DNA from: Anoxybacteroides voinovskiense
GTDB lineage: Bacteria > Bacillota > Bacilli > Bacillales > Anoxybacillaceae
Direction of reading: 5' to 3'
Assembly (NCBI RefSeq): GCF_014196205.1
Contig: NZ_JACIDE010000001.1
Location: 124,001-188,000, forward strand
DNA length: 64,000 nt
Shown in pieces: positions 17,308 through 25,799 of this stretch. Below the pieces are notes generated by a model. The model made no database searches, was not told the DNA's origin, and worked only from the letters and a program-made list of their open reading frames with translations. Positions within the stretch are counted from its first letter, which is position 1. Each line of letters begins with the position of its first letter. The translations under genes were made by a program, and so were the position numbers.

Positions 17308-19731
17308 CTACCGATTCACTGGTACTTTTGCTTGTAAGTTCGTAAACAATGTTTCTTGCAACTCTTTCGTTTCGACAATTTCTTTCCACGGATCTGTCGT
17401 CGCTCGTAGTGCTTGTTCTAGTCGCTCAAGCAATTGCTTTCGCATCTCCGGCGCAAAAATGACTTCGCGAATATGCTCTAGTCCAACGCGCTCGACCCAT
17501 TTCGATGTTCGTTCTAAGTAATTGGCGGATTCGCGATAATATTGCAAAAATGCCCCTGTCATTTCGATGACTTCCTCGGCTGTTTTGACGGTGCATAATA
17601 AATCTCCCGCTCGTAAATGCGTTCCGCCATTTCCGCCGACGTAAATTTCCCAACCACCGTCGACACCGACGATGCCGACATCTTTAATTCCTGATTCGGC
17701 GCAGTTGCGCGGACAAGCAGAAACCGCCATTTTTACTTTATGCGGGGTGTTCAGCCGCTCAAACTTCTTTTCCATTTCGATGCCAAGCGCCGTGGAATCT
17801 TGTGTACCAAAGCGGCAAAACTGATTGCCAACGCACGTTTTCACGGTGCGGAGCGCTTTTGCATATGCATACCCAGACGGCATGTCAAGCTCTGCCCAGA
17901 TGCGCGGCAAATCCTCTTTTTTGACCCCTAACAAATCAATGCGCTGTCCGCCTGTTAGCTTAATCATCGGTACGTTATATTTTTCCGCGACGTCGGCAAT
18001 TTTCCGCAATTGTTCGGCTGTCGTTACCCCTCCATACATTCGCGGCACAACCGAATACGTGCCGTCTGCTTGAATGTTGGCATGAAGCCGTTCGTTGACG
18101 AAGCGGGATTCGAGTTCATCGACGTATTCGCCTGGATATAGCATGCTTAAGTAGTAGTTCAACGCCGGACGGCATTTGGAGCATCCTTCTTCTGTTTTCC
18201 ATCCAAGCACACTCATTACTTCTTTGACATATTTCAGCTTTTTCGCTTTTATTTCGGCAATCACTTCGTCACGGCTTAATGTCGTACATCCACAAACCGT
18301 TTCTTTCATCGCTTGTTTATCAAACGTTTCCCCTAACGTATATTCCAATAGTTCCGCTACTAACCCTTTGCAGCCGCCACACGAACGAGAAGCGTTTGTG
18401 CAGTCGCGTACCTCTTCGACCGTCCGCAAGCCATGCTCGACAATCGCTTGGCAAATGGCGCCTTTTGTGACTCCGTTACACCCGCATACGACATCCGTAT
18501 CTGCCATCGTTGCGACCGTGCTTTGCGTTGTTGAATTCGCTTGGAAAAAGGACAGCTGGAACGCGTCCGAAACCGGCTCGTTTCGGTGAATCATTTCCAA
18601 TAGCTTTCGCCCTTCGCTTGTGTCCCCAAATAAAACCGCACCGACGATTTTTCCGGCGCGAACAACGACTTTTTTGTATACGCCGCGCAACTCGTCATAC
18701 ACTTTAATCGAAGACGTTCCTTCCCCTTCCATAAATTCACCGGCGGAAAAGACGTCAACCCCAGATACTTTTAGCTGCGTCGAAACGACGGAACCTTCGT
18801 ACGGGTGAGTTTTTATCCCACAAATCGCTTCGGCCAACACTTTTCCTTGTTCATAAAGCGGTGCAACAAGACCGTATACAACGCCGCGATGCTCTGCACA
18901 TTCCCCAACGGCATAAATGTGCGGAACGTTCGTTTCTAAATAATCGTTGACGATAATTCCTCGATTTACCGCGATTCCGCTTTCCTGCGCTAAATCGATA
19001 TTCGGACGAATCCCGACCGCCATGACCACTAAGTCGGCAGCGATTTCTGTGCCATCTTTAAACCGCACTCCTTCGACACGGTTCTCTCCAAAAATTTCGG
19101 CTGTTTCTTTTTTAAGCAAGAAATTCATTCCTTGTTTTTCTAATTCACGCTGCAACAGCTTCGATGCCGTTGGGTCTAATTGGCGTTCCATTAAATAGTC
19201 AAAAATATGGATGACATCCACTTCCATCCCTAAATTTAAAAGACCTCTCGCAGCCTCTAAACCAAGCAAGCCGCCGCCGATGACTGCTGCTTTTTTATAC
19301 GTTTTGGCATATTCCATCATCATTTCGCAGTCTTTAATATCCCGAAACGCAGTAACCCCTTTTTTGTCTGCCCCAGGGACTGGCAACATGAACGGTTTTG
19401 ACCCTGTAGCGATAATTAGCTCATCGTACGAAACGGTTCGTCCTTTGTCCGTCCGGAGTTGTTGTTTTTCTTTGTCGATTTGCACCACCGTTTCACCGAC
19501 AAACAAACGAATATTGTTGTTTCGATACCAATCCCAGTCGTTCATCGTAATATCTGCAATCGACGTATCGCCCTGCAAGACGGTTGATAATAAAATGCGA
19601 TTATAGTTCGGGTGCGGCTCGCTTCCGAAAATCGTAATATCAAATAAATCGCGATCGATTTTTAAAATCTCTTCGATGCAGCGTACACCCGCCATCCCGT
19701 TTCCGATTAATACAAGTTTCTTTTTTTCCAT
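17308..19731 (-). CDS. nasD: NAD(P)H nitrite reductase large subunit
   Basis: 807 residues. An N-terminal FAD/NAD(P)-binding region begins KLVLIGNGMAGVRC. A BFD-like [2Fe-2S] segment follows, with CGCNGVTKGAI and CTNASRSCGGCKGL. The C-terminal sulfite/nitrite reductase domain carries the siroheme-[4Fe-4S] Cys in CVGNQFC and CPRNCAESG. It makes ammonium from nitrite with six electrons. The ATG at 19731 has GGAGGG eight bases upstream; earlier in-frame starts lack one. It is the first large gene of the TnrA-box-controlled operon. Siroheme synthesis genes (such as nasF) are not in the window. Confidence 0.92.
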   Translation of the reverse strand: MEKKKLVLIGNGMAGVRCIEEILKIDRDLFDITIFGSEPHPNYNRILLSTVLQGDTSIADITMNDWDWYRNNNIRLFVGETVVQIDKEKQQLRTDKGRTVSYDELIIATGSKPFMLPVPGADKKGVTAFRDIKDCEMMMEYAKTYKKAAVIGGGLLGLEAARGLLNLGMEVDVIHIFDYLMERQLDPTASKLLQRELEKQGMNFLLKKETAEIFGENRVEGVRFKDGTEIAADLVVMAVGIRPNIDLAQESGIAVNRGIIVNDYLETNVPHIYAVGECAEHRGVVYGLVAPLYEQGKVLAEAICGIKTHPYEGSVVSTQLKVSGVDVFSAGEFMEGEGTSSIKVYDELRGVYKKVVVRAGKIVGAVLFGDTSEGRKLLEMIHRNEPVSDAFQLSFFQANSTTQSTVATMADTDVVCGCNGVTKGAICQAIVEHGLRTVEEVRDCTNASRSCGGCKGLVAELLEYTLGETFDKQAMKETVCGCTTLSRDEVIAEIKAKKLKYVKEVMSVLGWKTEEGCSKCRPALNYYLSMLYPGEYVDELESRFVNERLHANIQADGTYSVVPRMYGGVTTAEQLRKIADVAEKYNVPMIKLTGGQRIDLLGVKKEDLPRIWAELDMPSGYAYAKALRTVKTCVGNQFCRFGTQDSTALGIEMEKKFERLNTPHKVKMAVSACPRNCAESGIKDVGIVGVDGGWEIYVGGNGGTHLRAGDLLCTVKTAEEVIEMTGAFLQYYRESANYLERTSKWVERVGLEHIREVIFAPEMRKQLLERLEQALRATTDPWKEIVETKELQETLFTNLQAKVPVNR

Positions 19732-19757
19732 CGCTCCATCCCTCCGTGACATGTTAG

Positions 19758-19832
19758 TTACCGCTGAAACCATAGTTTGCATACTAAAAACAGCAACGTA
19801 AACACCCCGATTTCTTTGCTTTTTTGCACCAT
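19758..19832 (-). CDS. 24-residue leader ORF upstream of nasD
   Basis: The ATG at 19832 is preceded by GGGGGGAGAGAGG, a ribosome binding site as strong as any in the window. The ORF encodes 24 residues, including the hydrophobic core IGVFTLLFLVCKLWF and a basic start, and ends with TAA 26 bp before nasD. It lies downstream of the predicted TnrA-driven start, so it should be on the nas mRNA. It may be a regulatory leader peptide or a small membrane protein. I recognise no family. Confidence 0.5.
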   Translation of the reverse strand: MVQKSKEIGVFTLLFLVCKLWFQR

Positions 19833-19863
19833 CCTCTCTCCCCCCTATACTTATGTTAGTTTT

Positions 19864-19869
19864 ATCTTA
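19864..19869 (-). promoter_or_regulatory. Probable -10 of the nas operon promoter
   Basis: TAAGAT on the minus strand predicts a start near 19857. That puts the TnrA box centre (19906) at about -49, the same spacing as the two TnrA sites near tnrA. Confidence 0.5.
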
Positions 19870-19897
19870 TCATCTCGTTATTTTTTATCACTCACAA

Positions 19898-19914
19898 TGT
19901 AAAAATATATTACA
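19898..19914. promoter_or_regulatory. TnrA box of the nas operon
   Basis: TGTAAAAATATATTACA matches TGTNA-N7-TNACA perfectly. It indicates TnrA activation of nitrate assimilation when nitrogen is limiting. Confidence 0.8.
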
Positions 19915-19990
19915 TAGTTTTTAAATATACGTACATAGAAATCGTGAAAAACAATTTATTTGTTACTTTTTATAACATGAATTCATGGAA

Positions 19991-20029
19991 CGAAAAGGCT
20001 CGTCCATTGGTCATGAACGAGCCTTTTCG
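19991..20029 (-). terminator. Terminator after the DnaA-N-domain gene
   Basis: Perfect 13-bp arms CGAAAAGGCTCGT (19991-20003) and ACGAGCCTTTTCG (20017-20029) lie immediately after the stop codon at 20030. The T run is part of the right-hand arm. Confidence 0.65.
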
Positions 20030-20407
20030 TTAATGAACGATATTCGGTTGTTGTAGCTGGTCGATGAGTTGTTCGCAGCGTTGGACGCGTTCTTCTAATT
20101 GCTGCATTCGCTGCTCAAGCGCTAAGACATATTCGCGTAAGCTCATCGGCGCATATCGCTTCGCCAATCGTTCGTATTCTTCTTCGATGGCTAACACAAC
20201 CGTCATCGATGAGCCAAAAATCGCCTGAACAGCATCGATTATGAGCGAGCCGTATTTCGTCTGTAACATGTTCCGTTGCTGTTCATCGGTACATTTCACG
20301 ATTACCCAGTCGTGGTCGATAACTGCTGTTGTGCTGCCAATCCACCGTTCAAACGAATGCGCCGATAATTCTTGGGCAAGTATTTTTTTCACTTCCTCCC
20401 AATACAT
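20030..20407 (-). CDS. Orphan DnaA domain I (DnaA_N-like) protein with C-terminal coiled coil
   Basis: 125 residues. Residues 1-80 follow the DnaA N-terminal domain pattern: WEEVKKILAQELSAHSFERW, then a beta pair (VIVKC), then the helix RNMLQTKYGSLIIDAVQAIF. In DnaA this domain mediates self-association and binding of helicase loaders and regulators. Here the AAA+ and DNA-binding domains are absent. The tail (about 95-120) is a heptad-like helix rich in Glu, Gln and Leu, probably a coiled coil. GGAGGAG precedes the ATG. It stands alone between the nas operon promoter and xylB. It might titrate DnaA or its partners; that is inference. Confidence 0.65.
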   Translation of the reverse strand: MYWEEVKKILAQELSAHSFERWIGSTTAVIDHDWVIVKCTDEQQRNMLQTKYGSLIIDAVQAIFGSSMTVVLAIEEEYERLAKRYAPMSLREYVLALEQRMQQLEERVQRCEQLIDQLQQPNIVH

Positions 20408-20573
20408 CCTTTTCTCTCCTCCCTCTTATTTTCTATCATAGCGCATTTTCCCGACGTGTGCTGTCGAATGATAGAGAAATTTTGTTTATCTTTCATAAAC
20501 ACCTTAAATTCCCACGTAGGTATGTAGTGTTCGACAAAAAGAGACTCATTTCCTTCCAATCATGTCGATTTTT

Positions 20574-20602
20574 ATATAAAAAACGGCCGGCATGTTGCCG
20601 GC
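20574..20602 (-). terminator. Terminator of the xylAB operon
   Basis: A GCCGGC-ATGTT-GCCGGC hairpin (20586-20602) is followed on the minus strand by CGTTTTTTATA, just past the xylB stop. Confidence 0.75.
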
Positions 20603-20607
20603 GCGTG

Positions 20608-22104
20608 TTATGGACGGAACGTTTTTAGTTTTTTCGTTATTTCTTTTGTTTGCGGGTAGATGTCACGATACAACGCAAACAGCTCGCGGTAGCGCTCTAC
20701 TGCTGCTGGATTTGGCTCAACTACCCGTTCTACTTCTTTAAACGCACGGGCGCATTGTTCTAAGGAGGAAAACCAGCCGCAACCGTATGCAGCAATCATT
20801 GCCGCTCCCATGCTTGGGCCTTGTTCTTGTTTCAATTTTTCAATTGGTGTGGCAAATATATCTGCTTGCATTTGCAGCCACTCGATACTTTTTGCCCCAC
20901 CGCCAATTGATACGACCGTATCGACTCGTTTTCCGCTCGCTTTGATGATTTCGACTGATTCATTTAAGGAAAACGTAATTCCTTCTAACACCGCACGAGC
21001 AAAATCCGATGTAGTATGTGCCGCATCGATCCCGATAAATGAAGCGCGTATATCCGCATCCGCATAAGGCGTCCGCTCGCCGACGATATACGGTGTAAAT
21101 AATAATCCGTTTGCACCAATGGGCGATTTAGCCGCGTGTTGCACGATTTCCGAAAAAGGAACTTCGGGAAAAAATGTGCGCTTGAACCAGTCAAAGCTAT
21201 ACCCTGCAGCTAATGTAACACCCATAATATAGTACGAATTCGGCTTTGCGTGGTTAAAATAATGCACTTTTCCAGCAAAATCTTTTTCGCCTGTTTGCTC
21301 AAACGCAAGAACAACCCCAGACGTGCCGATGCTGCACATCGTTTGTCCTTCCGCCAAAATTCCGGCGCCAATCGCCCCGCAGGCGTTGTCTGCTCCGCCG
21401 GCAAATACTTTGACGCTCGTCGAAAGCCCGGTCTTCTCAGCGATTTCTGGAAGCAATGTTCCGACACATTCGGTCGATTCAACTAATGGCGGGCATTCAA
21501 TCTCAATAGCAAGCTCTTGGCAAAGTTTTTCGCTCCATGCTTTCTTTTGGATATCAAGAAGCAGCGTTCCTGCTGCATCGGAATATTCCATTGCGACATG
21601 GCCGGTGAATCGCAGCCGCACATAGTCTTTTGGCAACAAAAACGTATGAGCCTGTTTGTAAAGATGCGGCTCATGTTTTTTTACCCATAATAATTTCGGG
21701 AGTGTAAACCCTTCTAACGCTTCGTTTTTCGTAATCGCTAATAGTTTTTCTTTTCCTATCCGCGCTTCGATTTCTCGACATTGTTCCGTCGTTCTTGTGT
21801 CGTTCCAGAGAATCGCTGGGCGTACAACTTCATTCGTTTCCGTTAATAATACTAAGCCGTGCATTTGCCCAGAAAAACTTAGCCCGACAACCGACCGCGG
21901 ATCAATGTTTGCTATTTTGAGCACTTTTCGTAATGCAATAATCGTTTTTTCTACCCAATCTCCTGGGTTTTGCTCGCTATATCCAGAGTGCGGCTGATAC
22001 AATGGATACGGTTCTGTGCTTTCTGCTTTTACTTTTCCTGTCCAATCGACAAGCAGCACTTTAACAGCGCTTGTTCCGATATCGATGCCGATGACGTGTT
22101 CCAA
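20608..22104 (-). CDS. xylB: Xylulokinase
   Basis: 498 residues of the FGGY sugar kinase fold. The N-terminal phosphate loop reads GIDIGTSAVKVLL, the xylulokinase signature SFSGQMHGLV is at about 80, and an ATP-site GGGAKS lies in the second lobe. It phosphorylates D-xylulose to xylulose-5-phosphate for the pentose phosphate pathway. The start is TTG at 22104 with GAGGG six bases upstream. It follows xylA by 16 bp in one operon under the XylR operator at 23511-23535. Confidence 0.93.
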   Translation of the reverse strand: MEHVIGIDIGTSAVKVLLVDWTGKVKAESTEPYPLYQPHSGYSEQNPGDWVEKTIIALRKVLKIANIDPRSVVGLSFSGQMHGLVLLTETNEVVRPAILWNDTRTTEQCREIEARIGKEKLLAITKNEALEGFTLPKLLWVKKHEPHLYKQAHTFLLPKDYVRLRFTGHVAMEYSDAAGTLLLDIQKKAWSEKLCQELAIEIECPPLVESTECVGTLLPEIAEKTGLSTSVKVFAGGADNACGAIGAGILAEGQTMCSIGTSGVVLAFEQTGEKDFAGKVHYFNHAKPNSYYIMGVTLAAGYSFDWFKRTFFPEVPFSEIVQHAAKSPIGANGLLFTPYIVGERTPYADADIRASFIGIDAAHTTSDFARAVLEGITFSLNESVEIIKASGKRVDTVVSIGGGAKSIEWLQMQADIFATPIEKLKQEQGPSMGAAMIAAYGCGWFSSLEQCARAFKEVERVVEPNPAAVERYRELFALYRDIYPQTKEITKKLKTFRP

Positions 22105-22120
22105 GTGTATCCCTCATTTC

Positions 22121-23446
22121 TTACCGACTGGCACAAACGTCAAGTAAATATTCGTTAAGCAACGTTTTCAACCGCTCTTGCCGCCCGGATTGGTTGCGAA
22201 TATCGCCAAGTTGCAGCGCATACGCCTCTAACGTACGGAAATTCGCCGTTCCTTCCACAATATCGCGACCGATTCCTTCGGTATAGCTTTTGTATCGTTC
22301 TTCAATGACTGACTCGAATACGCGGTCTTCGATTAACCGATGCGCCACTTTCAAGCCGATCGCAAAGCTATCCATGCCCGCAATATGAGCGTAGAACAAG
22401 TCTTCTGGTTCAAACGAACCGCGTCTTACTTTCGCATCAAAGTTCAACCCACCTTTTCCAAGCCCGCCGTTTTGTAAAATTTCATACATTGCGAGCGTAG
22501 TAGAGTACAAGTCTGTTGGGAATTCGTCTGTATCCCAGCCAAGCAGCAGGTCGCCTTGGTTCGCATCGACCGAACCGAGCATTCCGTGAATGCGCGCGAC
22601 GCGAAGTTCGTGTTCAAACGTATGGCCAGCCAATGTCGCATGGTTTGCTTCAATGTTGAATTTGAAATAGTCTTTTAGTCCATACGTCTGCAAAAACGCT
22701 AACGCGGTTGCGACATCGAAGTCGTATTGATGTTTTGTCGGTTCTTTCGGCTTTGGCTCGATTAAAAATTGTCCGTCAAAGCCGATTTCTTTGGCATAGT
22801 CAACCGCCATGTGCAAAAAGCGGGCTAAATTATCTAACTCGAGCTTCATGTCTGTATTTAATAGCGTTTCGTACCCTTCACGGCCACCCCAAAATACGTA
22901 GTTTTCCGCCCCAAGCCGTTTGGCGATTTCTAATCCTTTTTTTACTTTTGCTGCTGCGTACGCAAACACATCCGCGTTGCAAGAAGTTGCTGCACCGTGA
23001 ACAAAGCGTGGATGGGTAAATAAGTTTGCCGTGTTCCAAAGCAACTTCGTTTTGCTTGTTTTCATATATTCTTCGATCATATCGACAATCGTATCTAAGT
23101 TTTGGTATGTTTCTTTTAATGTCGCTCCTTCTGGGGCGATATCGACATCATGGAAGCAGAAAAACGGGATATTTAATTTTTCAAATAGTTCAAACGCCGC
23201 CTCGACACGCGCTTTTGCTAAGTCCATTCCGCTGTATCGATTCCATGGGCGAATCGCCGTACCAACCCCAAACGGGTCTGCTCCATCCCCAACAAACGTA
23301 TGCCAATACGCCACCGAAAAGCGCAAATGCTCTTCCATCGTTTTGTCCCCGACTTTTTCTTCTGGGTTATAAAACTTAAACGCAAGCGGGTTTTTCGACG
23401 TCGGACCTTCATACACCACTTTGTCAACGTTTTCAAAATACGCCAT
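22121..23446 (-). CDS. xylA: Xylose isomerase
   Basis: 441 residues, the usual length of type II xylose isomerase. Active-site segments are present: [12 protein letters not shown] (catalytic His and Asp), [33 protein letters not shown] (metal-binding Glu and Lys) and the downstream [17 protein letters not shown]. It converts D-xylose to D-xylulose in the cytoplasm. The ATG follows GAGGAGG. It is the first gene of xylAB and is divergent from xylR. Confidence 0.96.
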   Translation of the reverse strand: MAYFENVDKVVYEGPTSKNPLAFKFYNPEEKVGDKTMEEHLRFSVAYWHTFVGDGADPFGVGTAIRPWNRYSGMDLAKARVEAAFELFEKLNIPFFCFHDVDIAPEGATLKETYQNLDTIVDMIEEYMKTSKTKLLWNTANLFTHPRFVHGAATSCNADVFAYAAAKVKKGLEIAKRLGAENYVFWGGREGYETLLNTDMKLELDNLARFLHMAVDYAKEIGFDGQFLIEPKPKEPTKHQYDFDVATALAFLQTYGLKDYFKFNIEANHATLAGHTFEHELRVARIHGMLGSVDANQGDLLLGWDTDEFPTDLYSTTLAMYEILQNGGLGKGGLNFDAKVRRGSFEPEDLFYAHIAGMDSFAIGLKVAHRLIEDRVFESVIEERYKSYTEGIGRDIVEGTANFRTLEAYALQLGDIRNQSGRQERLKTLLNEYLLDVCASR

Positions 23447-23493
23447 CCTAACATCCTCCTCGTCATTTTTCGTGAGATCGAACTTCTGCTATT

Positions 23494-23522
23494 AGTATAC
23501 CGTCTTTTTATTTGTTTGTCTA
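23494..23522 (-). promoter_or_regulatory. xylA promoter
   Basis: On the minus strand TAGACA (23522-23517), a 17-bp spacer and TATACT (23499-23494) form a good sigma-A promoter. The -35 lies within the XylR operator. Confidence 0.65.
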
Positions 23523-23535
23523 TTAGATAAACAAA
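23511..23535. promoter_or_regulatory. XylR operator of xylA
   Basis: Twelve-base arms TTTGTTTGTCTA (23511-23522) and TAGATAAACAAA (23524-23535) are symmetric except for one pair. The right arm resembles the GATAAACAAAC half of the Bacillus megaterium xyl operator. It covers the -35 of xylA, so XylR would block transcription without xylose. Confidence 0.7.
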
Positions 23536-23608
23536 GTTTGTTTTTTTGCCACAAAACCGATAGATTTCTTTGATTGGTTATGATACATTGATAAACAGGG
23601 TGATGTAT

Positions 23609-24787
23609 GTGACAAAAATAACTGGGAATCCTCATTTGATTAAAAAAATTAATAAGGCGCTTGTGCTTGAGATGGTGAAAAGCCAAGGACCTTTGTCGCG
23701 GGCGGATGTGGCACAGCGATCCGGATTAAATAAAGGAACCGTTTCTTCGTTAGTGAAAGAGTTGCTTGACGAAGAGCTTGTGTACGAAATCGGGCAAGGG
23801 GAATCAAGCGGCGGCAGGCGGCCTGTTTTATTGTTATTTAACGAAAAAGCTGGATATTCCATCGGGATTGATTTAGGGGTTCATTATATTCTTGGCGTGT
23901 TAACCGATTTGCAAGGAAATATCGTCGTTGAAAAGCAAATGGCGTTTCATGACAAAACCTACTCTTCGGTGCGGACGCATATAAAAGAAACCATTTCCTA
24001 TTTAATGGAACAAATGCCAGACAGCCGTTACGGCTTAGTCGGGATTGGCATTGGCGTTCCTGGTATTGTTGATAAAGAAGGAGCGCTATTGTTTGCGCCG
24101 AATTTAGGGTGGAAAAACATCTCGCTAAAACAAGACATCGAGGCAGCGTTTCACGTTCCTGTTATTATCGATAACGAAGCAAACGCTGGGGCATATGGGG
24201 AAAAACGTGGCGGCGCAGGACAAGACTTTCGTAACATCATTTACGTAAGTGCCGGTATTGGCATTGGCGTCGGTTTAATTTTGAACGGAGAACTGTATAG
24301 AGGAACGAGCGGATTTTCCGGAGAAAGCGGTCATATGACGATCGAAACCGACGGCCCGATGTGCGGCTGTGGAAATCGCGGCTGCTGGGAATTATACGCT
24401 TCTGAAAAAGCACTATTGGACGGAGCAAAGCCGCTCTTTAGCCATGATATGTCGTTAGAAGAACTATTACGATTGGCGGAAAAAGGACACGAAGACGTGC
24501 TCGCATTATTTGGGCGCATCGGCCGCTACTTAGGCATTGGAATTAATAATTTAATCAATACGTTTAATCCAGAGCAAGTCATCATCGGCAACCGTTTATC
24601 GATGGCAAAACAATGGCTTTTCCCTGCCATCCAACAAGTCATCGACGAGCGTACGTTGCCGTTTCATCGCGCACACGTCGCTATCCAATTTTCTAAACGC
24701 TCGATTTACTCCACCGCACTAGGCATCTCCTTTTTTGTCATCGAAGATTTCTTGAAAAAAGGAGAAAAGGTAGAAGTGTTTCTGTAA
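23609..24787 (+). CDS. xylR: Xylose repressor, ROK family
   Basis: About 392 residues. An N-terminal winged helix (LSRADVAQRSGLNKGTVSSL) leads into GQGESSGGRRPVLLLF, the XylR linker signature. The ROK sugar-binding domain follows with IDNEANAGAYGE and the zinc motif CGCGNRGCWE. It represses xyl genes and releases DNA with D-xylose. GTG 23609 has AGGGTG six bases upstream; ATG 23603 is the alternative. It is transcribed divergently from xylA with the operator between them. Confidence 0.9.
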   Translation: MTKITGNPHLIKKINKALVLEMVKSQGPLSRADVAQRSGLNKGTVSSLVKELLDEELVYEIGQGESSGGRRPVLLLFNEKAGYSIGIDLGVHYILGVLTDLQGNIVVEKQMAFHDKTYSSVRTHIKETISYLMEQMPDSRYGLVGIGIGVPGIVDKEGALLFAPNLGWKNISLKQDIEAAFHVPVIIDNEANAGAYGEKRGGAGQDFRNIIYVSAGIGIGVGLILNGELYRGTSGFSGESGHMTIETDGPMCGCGNRGCWELYASEKALLDGAKPLFSHDMSLEELLRLAEKGHEDVLALFGRIGRYLGIGINNLINTFNPEQVIIGNRLSMAKQWLFPAIQQVIDERTLPFHRAHVAIQFSKRSIYSTALGISFFVIEDFLKKGEKVEVFL

Positions 24788-24817
24788 AAAGGCATCCAGA
24801 CAAGCTGGATGCCTTTT
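24787..24817. terminator. Bidirectional terminator between xylR and the aldo/keto reductase gene
   Basis: Perfect 13-bp arms AAAAGGCATCCAG (24787-24799) and CTGGATGCCTTTT (24805-24817) lie between converging genes. Confidence 0.85.
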
Positions 24818-25799
24818 AATACGCCCCACGAATAAACGGATGGACTTCATTTTGATAAAACGCTGTTAACCGTTCCTTTTCTTCTTCGCTAAACGACGGA
24901 ACATGAAGCGCCTGCAAGTTGTCCTCGACTTGTTTTACAGTTTTGAATCCCGGAATCGCGCACGTCACTTCGTCATGGTCTAAAATCCATCGCAATGCGG
25001 CTCTTGTCATATTTCCTCTGCCGTCTGCGATCCACGTTAGCTGTTCGCTAAGCTCTACCCCTTTATGAAACTCAAGCCCAGCGAACGTTTCGCCAACGTT
25101 GAAATGTTGCCCGTCTCGATTAAAGTGGCGGTGATCAGTTTCCGCGAATGTTGTGTCCTTTTTAAATTTCCCTGTCAATAATCCACTTGCCAGCGGTAGA
25201 CGCGCCAATATCCCGACACCTTGTGCTTTTGCTTGCGGAAGCAGCTGTTCTAACGGCTTTTGCCGGAAAATGTTAAAGATGACTTGCAGCGCTTTTACGT
25301 TCGGATTCGTTAAACAAAACAGCCCTTCTTCTACCGTTTCGACACTCACGCCATAATAGCGAATCTTTCCTTCTTGCTGCAGCTTATCCAACACTTCAAA
25401 CACTTGGCCATCTTTTAACACTTCAAACGGTGGACAGTGAATTTGGTATAAATCAATGCGCTCGCGCTGCAAGCGCTTTAAACTTCCTTCGCAATATTCC
25501 CGCACTTTTTCCTCTGAATAGGTGCGAAAATCATGAATATCCCCTGCTCGGCAAAATTTCGTAGCAATATAAATCTCGTCTTCTTTTCCTTTTGTCGCTT
25601 TTGCTAAAAGCTCTTCGCTATGACCGTTACCATACACATCTGCGGTGTCGAAAAAATTGACCCCCGCATCGATTGCCCGCTGCAATCCTTTCAACGCTTC
25701 ACTGTCGTCCGTATGTCCCCAAGAACCGCCAATCGCCCACGTCCCAAAACTTATTTCACTCACTTCTAATTCTGTATTTCCTAAACGGCGATAGTTCAT
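24816..25799 (-). CDS. Aldo/keto reductase
   Basis: 327 residues, the full length of the family. The catalytic tetrad is visible: Asp and Tyr in NFFDTADVYG, Lys in IATKF, His in YQIHCPP. The NADP-binding end contains AIPGFKTVKQVEDN. It reduces sugar aldehydes or ketones with NADPH; the substrate cannot be read from sequence. Its start overlaps the stop of the mutarotase gene by four bases, and it is the last gene of a three-gene operon whose promoter carries a XylR-type operator, so a pentose-related substrate is likely. Confidence 0.85.
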   Translation of the reverse strand: MNYRRLGNTELEVSEISFGTWAIGGSWGHTDDSEALKGLQRAIDAGVNFFDTADVYGNGHSEELLAKATKGKEDEIYIATKFCRAGDIHDFRTYSEEKVREYCEGSLKRLQRERIDLYQIHCPPFEVLKDGQVFEVLDKLQQEGKIRYYGVSVETVEEGLFCLTNPNVKALQVIFNIFRQKPLEQLLPQAKAQGVGILARLPLASGLLTGKFKKDTTFAETDHRHFNRDGQHFNVGETFAGLEFHKGVELSEQLTWIADGRGNMTRAALRWILDHDEVTCAIPGFKTVKQVEDNLQALHVPSFSEEEKERLTAFYQNEVHPFIRGAY

